Origin: a virus
Direction: 5' to 3' (one strand)
IMG/VR virus record: IMGVR_UViG_3300044839_000066
Location: 1-44,741 of that record
Length of the DNA stretch: 44,741 bases
Shown: positions 7,071 through 14,190 of the stretch, piece after piece
How the letters are laid out: the number at the start of each line of letters is the position of its first letter
Position numbering within the stretch: position 1 is the first letter of the stretch
The notes under the pieces: generated by a model
The model's input: the letters and a program-made list of their open reading frames with translations, nothing else
Database searches by the model: none
Told to the model about the DNA's origin: nothing
Position numbers and translations under genes: made by a program

Positions 7071-7740
7071 AGGCCGGCGAATCGCCCGTCTTGTCGAGGC
7101 GGCTATGTCGGCTAACAATGGGGTCGATGTTATAGGCGCTTTTTTCAAGAACGATTCTCTGCCCGTCTAGTGTTTCGCAGTGCAACATTTCTCCAGCAGC
7201 CTCTTTGAAGCGACCGAATTGAACGGTCGCCTCGAATATAAGGCTCAGTTCAAGTTGGAACATAATCACGAAGTTTCCTGGCTGCGGCGCCATCGCTGTA
7301 TCGACATACAGTACGTCTCCGTGAGCGAATGTAGGCTGCAGCTGGGAAGTAAGCACAGCTATTGCATATGAAACGTGCCGGTCTACCCACGCCGTAAGAA
7401 ATTGATTATAATAGAGAAGCTTAATGACACCCTCGTCCCTCAAAGCGAATGTAGGGAAGGAGTGATGCGCTGTCGGTAGAGGTGAATGCTTGCCGATTGT
7501 CTCCGTCCGCAGTCCCTTCAGCCGTTCGCTGGTGAGGACCACATTTTTCTCGGCAAGATCAAGCGCCGCTGAGATTTTTGGTAAGGAGCGCGAATAAACC
7601 GTTTGGCCGTTCTCGATCCGGTCAATGGTCTGCTGCGTCGTCCCTGCTTTTGCAGCAAGTTTTGCCTGTGACCAACCTAACCATTCACGGCGCGCGCGAA
7701 GATGCTGTGCCAACTCGGAAGATGTTGATTTGACGGGCAT
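7069..7740 (-). CDS. cI-like prophage repressor (XRE HTH plus S24-like domain)
   Basis: A 223-residue regulator. Residues about 8–62 are an XRE helix-turn-helix (LGWSQAKLAAKAGTTQQTIDR). Residues about 110–205 resemble the LexA/S24 fold (LTSQLQPTFAHGDVLYVDT, then PQPGNFVIMF). The Ser of TSQLQP is near the usual catalytic Ser, but the position where S24 peptidases carry the catalytic Lys reads LIFEATV, with no Lys. Self-cleavage may therefore be lost. It diverges from the Cro-like gene over a region of palindromic operators, and the ATG seems to coincide with the transcription start (leaderless). Confidence 0.85.
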   Translation of the reverse strand: MPVKSTSSELAQHLRARREWLGWSQAKLAAKAGTTQQTIDRIENGQTVYSRSLPKISAALDLAEKNVVLTSERLKGLRTETIGKHSPLPTAHHSFPTFALRDEGVIKLLYYNQFLTAWVDRHVSYAIAVLTSQLQPTFAHGDVLYVDTAMAPQPGNFVIMFQLELSLIFEATVQFGRFKEAAGEMLHCETLDGQRIVLEKSAYNIDPIVSRHSRLDKTGDSPA

Positions 7741-7746
7741 TTTTTA

Positions 7747-7775
7747 AATTTACCACACGGCTTTAGATAATCCAA
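7747..7775 (-). promoter_or_regulatory. Probable repressor promoter giving a leaderless transcript
   Basis: Minus-strand boxes TTGGAT (7770–7775) and TAAATT (7747–7752) are separated by exactly 17 bp. The expected start of transcription is about seven bases further on, at the A of the repressor ATG (7740), and no Shine–Dalgarno exists upstream of that ATG. The -35 overlaps an operator half-site. Confidence 0.5.
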
Positions 7776-7822
7776 CACATCGGCAACCCTTCGGTGTGTT
7801 GCTTTCAACCTATTAATGTGTC
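7774..7822. promoter_or_regulatory. Operator cluster between repressor and cro
   Basis: Three elements carry the half-site seen in O1. AACACAT lies at 7774–7780. A 16-mer AACCCTTC·GGTGTGTT is at 7785–7800. A second 16-mer AACCTATT·AATGTGTC is at 7807–7822, with its left half identical to the inverted right half of O2. Together they cover the repressor -35 and the region just before the Cro-like start codon, as expected for an immunity operator. Confidence 0.7.
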
Positions 7823-7833
7823 ATCTTGCCCGA

Positions 7834-8208
7834 ATGCACGACATTTCGCTTCCCGCGCCCGAAGTCATTCGAGGTTTGATCGCCGAAGCGGTCGCATTAT
7901 GTGGCGGCTCGGAAAAAAAGCTCGGCAAGGCGACTGGATACTCCCAGAACGCTATATGGAGCGCGAAGGTCAAGGGTCTCGTGTCGCCTAAAATGGCTAC
8001 ACAAATTGATGTAGCTACCGCCGGCCGCGTGCCCCGCTCGATGTTTCGTCCAGACATCTTCAATGCAGCGTCCATCCCATCGCCCGATGATACAGGTGGC
8101 CATGCTGCTGGATCATCCGGCGGTCCCAAATCTCGAACTCTCGAATCGCGGTCGCTCGCCGGTGGTGACTTAAGTCCCGCCTCTGTCCGGATTGACGCGA
8201 GCGGCTGA
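7834..8208 (+). CDS. Cro/YdaS-like DNA-binding regulator
   Basis: A 124-residue protein. Residues about 10–70 fit the YdaS/Cro-like helix-turn-helix family (EAVALCGGSEKKLGKATGYS, then AIWSAKVKGLVSPKMATQID and a C-terminal GRVPRSMFRPDIF, the usual YdaS end motif). The remaining Ser/Gly-rich tail is not recognised. The ATG at 7834 is preferred to one at 7816, because the latter falls inside an operator. It diverges from the repressor and is first in the rightward early operon, the position of cro. Confidence 0.8.
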   Translation: MHDISLPAPEVIRGLIAEAVALCGGSEKKLGKATGYSQNAIWSAKVKGLVSPKMATQIDVATAGRVPRSMFRPDIFNAASIPSPDDTGGHAAGSSGGPKSRTLESRSLAGGDLSPASVRIDASG

Positions 8209-8264
8209 CTGCTGACCGGCGTCGCCGCTGCTGGTCGTGTGCGCGTTCCATTGTGTAACCCTTC

Positions 8265-8855
8265 ATGAGCAAGTCGATGTCGCAGACATACGCGCCAACA
8301 TGCCCTGCCCCAAATTTGGGGAGTGGCGAAACGTGCACCACAATTCCGGAATCGTGCACCATTTCCCATCAAATTTCTGCGCTGTTCAAGTCGTTGTACC
8401 CGCGCAAGACATGGTCTGTTGTAGCCGGTTTTCTTGGGCTTTCCGAGCGCACGGCAAAATATCGAATGTCGGCGTCGAGGCCGTACACGGTCGACGAGCT
8501 ACAAACCATTTTGCAGGGAGAAGATGGTTTTGATTTTCTCCAGATGTTGATGGGGAAAGCGCAGCCGCGGTGGTGGTGGTGGGCGCAGCGTGTGATCGCA
8601 ATCGCAAGGCGGCGTCGGCAAGCCGCCGAGATCGACCAAGAAATTCTGAGATTAGAGACGAGCCCACTAGCCGGTGTTGGATCGAGCCGTCGCATCAAGA
8701 GTGACATTCATGCAAGCCAAAACATCGGTGCCAAATTCGCCCGAGCGGAAACCGCCCTGGGGATTTTTCCTCAGGACGTTGGTCGCGGTGGCATTGGCTC
8801 CATGGTTGAAGCCGAAGGAAAAACCCAAGCCCGCGCCGGAGCCCGCCGCGGATGA
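8265..8855 (+). CDS. Putative helix-turn-helix early protein
   Basis: A 196-residue protein. A central region (ALFKSLYPRKTWSVVAGFLG, then LSERTAKYRMSASRPYTVDE) looks like a helix-turn-helix. A charged helix follows the unusual PRWWWW cluster. The first 35 residues are low in structure and the true start may be further in. Its stop overlaps the next small frame (ATGA at 8852), and its last 50 codons overlap a second frame at 8710. Probably an early regulator. Confidence 0.55.
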   Translation: MSKSMSQTYAPTCPAPNLGSGETCTTIPESCTISHQISALFKSLYPRKTWSVVAGFLGLSERTAKYRMSASRPYTVDELQTILQGEDGFDFLQMLMGKAQPRWWWWAQRVIAIARRRRQAAEIDQEILRLETSPLAGVGSSRRIKSDIHASQNIGAKFARAETALGIFPQDVGRGGIGSMVEAEGKTQARAGARRG

Positions 8856-8862
8856 TGAATAG
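8710..8862 (+). CDS. Small single-pass membrane protein
   Basis: A 50-residue frame from ATG 8710 with a hydrophobic helix (WGFFLRTLVAVALAPWL) followed by a Lys/Pro/Glu tail (KPKEKPKPAPEPAADDE), a common layout for small phage membrane proteins. It overlaps the end of the preceding gene in another frame, so one of the two C-terminal readings may be spurious. Confidence 0.4.
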   Translation: MQAKTSVPNSPERKPPWGFFLRTLVAVALAPWLKPKEKPKPAPEPAADDE

Positions 8863-9007
8863 CACCTGCATCACCGGTGCCCTCGCCAAAGCAGCAGAGC
8901 AGAACTTGTCGCCAGACCGGAGGCGGCGCCGGTGCAGGGTGTCCCGGTGGGATGCGACCGGGACAACATCGGGAGTCCCGGTGGGACTGCAGCGGGAGTC
9001 CCGATGA
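8852..9007 (+). CDS. Possible small basic protein before the replication gene
   Basis: A 51-codon frame whose ATG overlaps the stop of the preceding gene (ATGA) and whose TGA overlaps the ATG of the replication gene (ATGA at 9004). The double overlap is the main support. The product is Arg-rich in the middle and unrecognised, and the second half spans the GTCCCGGT repeat cluster, so the frame could be incidental. Confidence 0.3.
   Translation: MMNSTCITGALAKAAEQNLSPDRRRRRCRVSRWDATGTTSGVPVGLQRESR
8941..9007. repeat. GTCCCGGT repeat cluster upstream of the replication gene
   Basis: GTCCCGGTGGGA occurs at 8941–8952 and 8975–8986, its inverse ACCGGGAC at 8957–8964, and the palindrome CGGGAGTCCCG at 8970–8980 and 8993–9003, exactly 23 bp apart. 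Such clustered direct and inverted boxes directly before a replication-initiation gene suggest a protein-binding region (autoregulation or origin function). Confidence 0.5.
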
Positions 9008-9795
9008 GCTGGCAGGCTACGTCATGGGCCATCAGACAAACGGTCGGATCGTCGTCGGTGAAGCTGTTGCTGTTGACGTTCGCCAACTACGCCGACGCCG
9101 ATGGTTGCTGTTGGCCGTCGCAAGAGGTCTTGGCGAAGGACACTGAGCAGAGCGTTGATACCGTTCAACGAAATATCAAAAAACTCGTCGACGCTGGGCT
9201 GATGCGAAAGGTTCCGAGGCCACAGGGCGCGGGCAGGTGGGATAGCCGAACCTACTTCCTAAACATGCCTGTTGCAGAAATGTCCAAGCCGCAATCTGCG
9301 GCACGGTCAGATGGTCCCGAGCAGAGCGCTGGCGTCGCCTTACCCGACGAAAACACCGTGCCGCATGACGCCCGCGACCATGCCGCAACCAGCCCGGTCA
9401 CCATGCCGCAACCAGCCCGGTCACCATGCCGCATAGCTGTGCGGTGTAAACCTTCACTTGAACCGTCACTTAAATCTTCACTTGAAGCATCATCATCAGC
9501 AAATCCAAAATCCACCGGAAATCCGGTGGACGCCAAGGCAGCCAAACCTCCAAAGCGGTCAGTCGCCGAAAGGCAGGAAGCCTTCAAGACAGGGAGGAAG
9601 GGCGTCGAAGTAATCCAGAACCGGATCGCCAGACGCCTTGGCTTTGACGGCTGGGAAATCCTCCAAGGCCTTAACACCACCGATCTTGAAATGATCACGA
9701 CGCTAGAAGAGCGCGGCAAGCTAGGTGCCGACGTGCTCGGACTGCTTCGCGCTCGAAAACCTCCGCACACAAACCAAACAGGAGCCAGCCAATGA
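9004..9795 (+). CDS. Phage replication-initiation-like winged-helix protein
   Basis: A 263-residue protein. Residues 1–85 form a winged-helix domain (MSWQATSWAI; SSSVKLLLLTFANYADADG; CCWPSQEVLAKDTEQSVDTV; then IKKLVDAGLMRKV) of the type found at the N-terminus of phage O-like and other replication initiators. A low-complexity linker (about 110–175) is built from DNA repeats, and a C-terminal helical part follows. It starts by an ATGA overlap at 9004. Lambda O likewise has a DNA-binding N-domain and the origin inside its gene, and here repeats lie inside the linker. Helicase recruitment by the C-terminus is inference. Confidence 0.7.
   Translation: MSWQATSWAIRQTVGSSSVKLLLLTFANYADADGCCWPSQEVLAKDTEQSVDTVQRNIKKLVDAGLMRKVPRPQGAGRWDSRTYFLNMPVAEMSKPQSAARSDGPEQSAGVALPDENTVPHDARDHAATSPVTMPQPARSPCRIAVRCKPSLEPSLKSSLEASSSANPKSTGNPVDAKAAKPPKRSVAERQEAFKTGRKGVEVIQNRIARRLGFDGWEILQGLNTTDLEMITTLEERGKLGADVLGLLRARKPPHTNQTGASQ
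9377..9433 (+). repeat. 23-bp tandem repeats inside the replication gene (iteron-like)
   Basis: Two identical 23-bp copies (9377–9399 and 9400–9422; unit starts ACCATGCCGCAACCAGCCCG) and 11 bases of a third (9423–9433). Because 23 is not a multiple of three, each copy is read in a different frame, so selection on protein sequence cannot maintain identity. A second array follows at 9454–9483: TCACTT three times at 12-bp spacing. Together they are a plausible origin. Confidence 0.6.
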
Positions 9796-10049
9796 GCGAC
9801 GACTTCGACTGGTCGCACAACAACGAGGATGTGGTCATGCCAGAACAGCGATCGACGGCGGTGTACGCCAATCAATTCGGCTCGGCAGTAATCCGGCAGG
9901 AAAAGAATTGGCCGGACGAAACCGATGACCCGTATTTGATAATCGACCATGCTCACCTGCCGGACGTGATCGCGAAGCTGCAAGCCATCGCCGATCAGCC
10001 CCGCCAGCGTGACCCGAGCGCGGCGGTCAAGTTCGCTGGCGAAAAATGA
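9792..10049 (+). CDS. Unknown early protein
   Basis: An 85-residue acidic protein coupled to the replication gene by an ATGA overlap at 9792. It contains DDPYLIIDHAHLPDVIAKLQ, a short alpha/beta-like segment. I recognise no family. It is followed by another overlap with the ParB-like gene (10046). Confidence 0.6.
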   Translation: MSDDFDWSHNNEDVVMPEQRSTAVYANQFGSAVIRQEKNWPDETDDPYLIIDHAHLPDVIAKLQAIADQPRQRDPSAAVKFAGEK

Positions 10050-11152
10050 CGCATCGCCCCATCGCCCCGATTGCGCTGAACGGCTGCGAACCCGGTGGCA
10101 CGCCGCGCGCCTTGCCGATCTTTGAATGGGTCGATCCCGGCACGTTGCTCGTTGACGAGGGTTATCAGCGCGACAGCAGCGAGCGCAGCCTAAAGCTTGT
10201 CCGCAAGATCATCAGCGGCTGGGATTGGGCCAAGTTCAAGGCGCCGGTCGGCGTCCTCGTCGACGAGGGGATCGAGTTGATCGACGGTCAGCATACCGCG
10301 ATTGCGGCATGCTCGCATCCCGACATTCCGCAGATCCCCGTGATGATAATAGAAGCGGCCGAGCGCACCGACCGCGCGGGCGCGTTTATCAGCCACAATC
10401 GTGATCGGATTGCCGTTACCGCTACGCAATTGCATGTCGCCGCGCTGGCGGCGAGGCAAGCTGATGCCCTTGCGGTCGAACGGGCCTGCGAAGCGGCAGG
10501 TGTAACGGTGCTGCGCACTTCGCCTGGAGCCGGGCGTTATCCGGCGGCCTCGACGGTAGCAGTGACCGCCATCGGCGCCCTCATCCGCGGTCGCGGGGAG
10601 GAAGCGGCCGCCCGTGTCTTGACGCTCTTAGCGCGCGCCGAGCTGGCACCAATAACGCAAGTCCAGATCAAGGCGACAGACCTGTTGTTGCACGATCCGG
10701 AATACAAAGACCTGTCGGCGGACAAACTACCGGCCATCATCGTCGCCATGGGACCGAAGGCCGAAGCCGAAGCGAAGATGTTCGTGGCGGCGCATCCGTC
10801 GATCGCGCTCTGGAAGGCGGTCGCGATCGCGTGGTTCAAGAATCGCCGTGTGCGGGCAGCATCCGTCCAGGCGGCTGGCGGCGTCACTGCGAATATTCGC
10901 AGTGACGGTGTCTATCTGGAAGAACTTACAGATGTTGAGCAGCGCAAAATTTCATCTGCGAATGACATTTCAGCCTCCCATCCAAGCAGCCGTGAGACAG
11001 GCAAGCGCGACGCTCGCCCGAAACTGAGCGGCTGGATTCCAGGTCCGGTCCTTCGCGTATGTCCCGGTTGCGATGAACGATACGTCGGCGACGTGAAGTC
11101 CAAGTCCTGCGCGGATTGCGCATACGGTTGCCGGGAGGCGAAGTCGGCATGA
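10046..11152 (+). CDS. ParB-like (DUF6551-type) protein with C-terminal zinc ribbon
   Basis: A 368-residue protein. Residues about 25–95 resemble the ParB/sulfiredoxin fold (FEWVDPGTLLVDEGYQRDSS; GIELIDGQHTAIAA, with the conserved D/E-G-Q-H motif). The middle is helical. The C-terminus has four cysteines in two CxxC pairs (CPGCDERY, CADCAY), a likely zinc ribbon for nucleic-acid binding. Such proteins are common in alphaproteobacterial phages, and their activity (CTP-dependent DNA binding or nuclease) is not established here. It is coupled to genes on both sides by ATGA overlaps. Confidence 0.7.
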   Translation: MTHRPIAPIALNGCEPGGTPRALPIFEWVDPGTLLVDEGYQRDSSERSLKLVRKIISGWDWAKFKAPVGVLVDEGIELIDGQHTAIAACSHPDIPQIPVMIIEAAERTDRAGAFISHNRDRIAVTATQLHVAALAARQADALAVERACEAAGVTVLRTSPGAGRYPAASTVAVTAIGALIRGRGEEAAARVLTLLARAELAPITQVQIKATDLLLHDPEYKDLSADKLPAIIVAMGPKAEAEAKMFVAAHPSIALWKAVAIAWFKNRRVRAASVQAAGGVTANIRSDGVYLEELTDVEQRKISSANDISASHPSSRETGKRDARPKLSGWIPGPVLRVCPGCDERYVGDVKSKSCADCAYGCREAKSA

Positions 11153-12609
11153 GCAACGCCGCCCCGCTAATCCAAGGCAACGCCGTCATCACGCCGGGGC
11201 GGGGCGGCGTGAACCGTCCCGAGCGGCATCTGATCGGAAGAAGATGCCCGTGTTGCGGACAACCGCTTGGCATGGTCGATGATCTGCAATGGAATATGTC
11301 GGCGCGCTCCCTAGTTGGGCGCGGGCTCGCTGTAACGCTATCGCCGCTCAAGGCAAGAATTTTTGATGTGCTCTGGCGCAATTGGCGAACCGGCAGGCTC
11401 ATCACGCGTGATCAGATGATGGACCTGGTCTACGCCAACGATCCGAACGGTGGGCCGGAATCGGAAAATATTATTTCGGTGCAAGTAGGTCTCACTCGCG
11501 AAGCAATCGCGCCGTTCGGTCTCACCATAAAAGGACGCATTGGCTATTCGCTCACGACATTGGAAGGCGTCGTCGCGGGGGGGGGGTGTGGTATGACGCA
11601 GGCGGCCATAACACTTTTGCACGGCGACGGCGCTGAAGTTCTGCGTTCGCTGGTACCGTGCTCTGTCGATATGGTGTACAGCGATCCACCTTTCGGCAAC
11701 GAGCAAATTTGGAAAGGTAAGGCCGGATCGTTTTCGGACAAATGGAATCCGTCCGCGAAGTCCGAACTCGGCTGGCAGAGCCTGCGAAATTTCAGCGCCA
11801 GCGGTCACGCGCTACTGCTCGCGGCTACCTCGACCAAGGCCGCGTCACGAGCTTATCTTGGTGTGATGGCCGGACTCTTGATCGAGGTGCGGCGCGTTCT
11901 AAAATTGACGGGGACGCTGTGGCTGCATTTTGACGACACGATGGGCGCCTATCTTCGGTTGATTGGTGACATCGTTTTCGGACCGGAAAACAGCGTCGGA
12001 ACGCTGGTCTGGAAGCGCACGGAAGGCGGCAAGAGCAGCGCGATCAAGTTTGGCCGCGTTCATGACACGATAGCCGTTTGGGGCCGCTCCAGGGCGTCCC
12101 GCTTCAAGTTATGGCGCTGCGGACGCGCAGTCGGCGACCCCATCAGTCGCGACCCCGATATCCACTTCAACGACTTTGCGGACGCTGCGCCACTCGGCTC
12201 GTTTTCGTCAAAGGAGCGCGTCGGTTATCCGACTCAAAAACCGGTGGCGCTGTTAGAGGAATTGATCACCGCCGCTACTGTGGCAGGTGATCTTGTTGTC
12301 GATCCAACTTGCGGATCAGGCACAACGTTGGTAGCGGCAGAAAAACTTGGGCGGCGCGCCATCGGCATTGATGCTTCGGCCGATGCCATCAAGGTATCAT
12401 CGTTGCGCCTTACCGCTGCGCGACCGCTGCAGAGCGATCTATTCTCGATCAGTAGCATCGCGAAGCCGCGCCTGTCGAAAGAATTAGCGGCGGCTCTAGG
12501 TGGAGCGCGGATCGTTAACCGAGCGCCCGAGCCTTTTACCAGCGGTAAAATTGCAGCAATTTCCACTGTGAAACAGGACGCGCGGCGCCAGCCATCAGGG
12601 CTGGTCTGA
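11149..12609 (+). CDS. Winged-helix domain fused to beta-class DNA methyltransferase
   Basis: A 486-residue fusion. Residues 30–42 hold a CPCCG zinc-type motif. Residues 58–136 are an OmpR/trans_reg_C-like winged helix (SPLKARIFDVLWRNWRTGRL; KGRIGYSL). From Met149 a complete DNA methyltransferase follows: DPPF at 179–182, YPTQKP at 360–365, and the AdoMet motif DPTCGSGTT at 385–393. That motif order fits beta-class N6-adenine or N4-cytosine enzymes. The two parts are joined in frame only by ten G residues at 11577–11586. One G less would end the first part at a TGA overlapping the ATG of the second. Probable role: modification of phage DNA, possibly regulated. Confidence 0.85.
   Translation: MSNAAPLIQGNAVITPGRGGVNRPERHLIGRRCPCCGQPLGMVDDLQWNMSARSLVGRGLAVTLSPLKARIFDVLWRNWRTGRLITRDQMMDLVYANDPNGGPESENIISVQVGLTREAIAPFGLTIKGRIGYSLTTLEGVVAGGGCGMTQAAITLLHGDGAEVLRSLVPCSVDMVYSDPPFGNEQIWKGKAGSFSDKWNPSAKSELGWQSLRNFSASGHALLLAATSTKAASRAYLGVMAGLLIEVRRVLKLTGTLWLHFDDTMGAYLRLIGDIVFGPENSVGTLVWKRTEGGKSSAIKFGRVHDTIAVWGRSRASRFKLWRCGRAVGDPISRDPDIHFNDFADAAPLGSFSSKERVGYPTQKPVALLEELITAATVAGDLVVDPTCGSGTTLVAAEKLGRRAIGIDASADAIKVSSLRLTAARPLQSDLFSISSIAKPRLSKELAAALGGARIVNRAPEPFTSGKIAAISTVKQDARRQPSGLV
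11577..11586 (+). repeat. Poly-G tract (10 G), candidate phase-variable junction
   Basis: Ten consecutive G residues read GCG-GGG-GGG-GGG-TGT-GGT-ATG. With nine G the frame becomes GGT-GTG-GTA-TGA, ending the winged-helix protein with an ATGA overlap on the methyltransferase ATG (11593). With eleven G it ends about 16 codons later, after reading through the ATG in another frame. The tract is also 6 bp before the ATG, a Shine–Dalgarno position. Confidence 0.7.
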
Positions 12610-12848
12610 TGGGGACCGCGCGCCAAGCACATTGGGCGAAGGGCTCCAAGGCTCGCTGCGGCGAGGGTCAATGCCGCGCCAGCACGACGATCAGCGTTGC
12701 GTTGTTTGAGCGTATCAGAACGAGCGCCAAAGGGCGCTACGCCAGCGTTTCCGAGGAAATCGCGAAAGCGCTGGCGAAGCAATATCCTGCGGAAGCATCA
12801 CCACAAGACGACGGGGCAACGAACAACAATGCCGAAAACCCAAATTGA
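12609..12848 (+). CDS. Small ribbon-helix-helix-like protein
   Basis: A 79-residue protein. Residues 25–60 (STTISVALFERIRTSAKGRY, then SVSEEIAKALAKQYP) match the beta-helix-helix pattern of Arc/CopG-type DNA-binding proteins. A Cys pair (RCGEGQC) lies at 16–22. Its ATG shares a base with the methyltransferase stop (TGATG). It may regulate neighbouring genes. Confidence 0.55.
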   Translation: MGTARQAHWAKGSKARCGEGQCRASTTISVALFERIRTSAKGRYASVSEEIAKALAKQYPAEASPQDDGATNNNAENPN

Positions 12849-13734
12849 AATTGAGCGGCTGCTGCTTTGGGCGTTCCGCGACGAGCTGTCCAAGCGGCAC
12901 GTATCGGCCGCCGAAGGCGTGTGGGAGAAAATCCGTGACTACGGGCAGCGCGGCGGCGTCGATGCCGATCCAGGCCACGGCGCCGCACAGCGCTACGCTC
13001 ATTTCGGGTTGCCGCACCCGGACGCGGAAAGGATCGAACGGACGATCGGGCAAATTCAGGACGTGGTCGTTGACTGGGCCGCAAGCCTTGACGTGCTGGC
13101 GGGGCCGATGGCCGGCCTCGTTTCCATCAATGACTTTTCGCGGCGACCGCATGGCGAGCCCGCAAAGCGCACCGTCGCCGGCTGGACAGACCCTAAAACA
13201 GGGAAATGGCAAAAAAAGGTAAACCAGCCGCGAGATGTGCTGTTGCTTGGAACGTTTCGCGCCAAGGCGCTGGTAACGATGCACGCGAGCGGCGGGACGC
13301 GGCCGGACTGGAGCGATCGAGAGCCGATGCCGCACAGGGTCCAGGCGGCGAAAGGTAAGAACGCAAAAATCGTTGGAGAATGCGAGGGACGCAACAGATA
13401 TTCGCTCGGGGCCTATTGTCCGATCGAATGGTTGCCGTCGCCGGTGTCGATCATCATGGGGCGCGCTGAATACGCTGTTTGGTGGGATGCTATGAATTGG
13501 CTGGTCGCCAACCTCGATCTTGCCGATTACGTCGCGCTCCCGCCGCGGGCACCGCCGACGCCATGGATCGAAAATAACGAGGCAGAGCAGAGCCGCGTTG
13601 TCCCCGTGATGCCGACCGGAAACAACTACGTCAGCGCCTGGGGAACGTTACCGCTCAATCCTATTCGCCGCATACTGGAGCCACTTCGCCGCGCAACGAG
13701 GGCTGCGCCGATAGCCGCAGCGGGGACCGTGTGA
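12829..13734 (+). CDS. Conserved phage protein of unknown function
   Basis: A 301-residue protein starting at ATG 12829, which overlaps the end of the ribbon-helix-helix gene. It is not a recognised enzyme. Residues about 40–90 are charged (HFGLPHPDAERIERTIGQIQ). Further on it contains RYSLGAYCPIEWLPSPVSII and RAEYAVWWDAMNWL. The composition is that of a folded cytoplasmic protein. A longer frame from 12697 is open but lies inside the previous gene. Confidence 0.55.
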   Translation: MPKTQIEIERLLLWAFRDELSKRHVSAAEGVWEKIRDYGQRGGVDADPGHGAAQRYAHFGLPHPDAERIERTIGQIQDVVVDWAASLDVLAGPMAGLVSINDFSRRPHGEPAKRTVAGWTDPKTGKWQKKVNQPRDVLLLGTFRAKALVTMHASGGTRPDWSDREPMPHRVQAAKGKNAKIVGECEGRNRYSLGAYCPIEWLPSPVSIIMGRAEYAVWWDAMNWLVANLDLADYVALPPRAPPTPWIENNEAEQSRVVPVMPTGNNYVSAWGTLPLNPIRRILEPLRRATRAAPIAAAGTV

Positions 13735-14165
13735 TGGGACATCGCCGCAAGACACCGTTGCTGCTGCATATCGAATTTCTTTTTGAGGTGGAGCATGCCG
13801 ACTACGCGCTCAAGCCCATCTATCAATCGATAGGCCGGGAGTTCTGGAAAGGCGCGTTCGGCAAACGCTCGGTCAAGCTGGTGATCATGACCGAGGAGTC
13901 GTCGCGGGAACTCGTCGCGCGCCTAAAGCTGGACGACATCACGTCGATCGCGGACTTTTCCTGCCACATCGCCCCGATTGGCGCGATCTGCAAACACGGC
14001 GGAATCAGTACCCTGCATTCAGCGCTGGACAAGGCGTGGAAGGCTGTCGGTGAGCGCCGGCATCCCGATTATCGAGGCCAGCGCGAACGGCTAAACCCGC
14101 GACATGAAGCCGTCGCCAGCAATCGCGACTTCGGTGCGATTCGTGAGCGCAAGCGGCACGGCTGA
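13734..14165 (+). CDS. Unknown early phage protein
   Basis: A 143-residue protein whose ATG shares a base with the preceding stop (TGATG). It is mixed alpha/beta (KTPLLLHIEFLFEVEHADYA; GKRSVKLVIMTEESSREL) with a His- and Cys-containing middle (FSCHIAPIGAICKHGG). I do not recognise it. It is the last gene before a terminator, so it closes the early operon. Confidence 0.55.
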   Translation: MGHRRKTPLLLHIEFLFEVEHADYALKPIYQSIGREFWKGAFGKRSVKLVIMTEESSRELVARLKLDDITSIADFSCHIAPIGAICKHGGISTLHSALDKAWKAVGERRHPDYRGQRERLNPRHEAVASNRDFGAIRERKRHG

Positions 14166-14190
14166 CGCTTATTCACAGAAGCGTTGTTTT
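14165..14190 (+). terminator. Terminator at the end of the early operon
   Basis: A 6-bp stem ACGCTT/AAGCGT (14165–14170, 14179–14184) with an 8-nt loop is followed by TGTTTTT, immediately after the stop at 14163–14165. Short stem but well placed. Confidence 0.55.

Noticed and set aside
9377-9433. CRISPR array
   Set aside because: The 23-bp repeats are directly abutting with no spacers and lie inside a coding gene.
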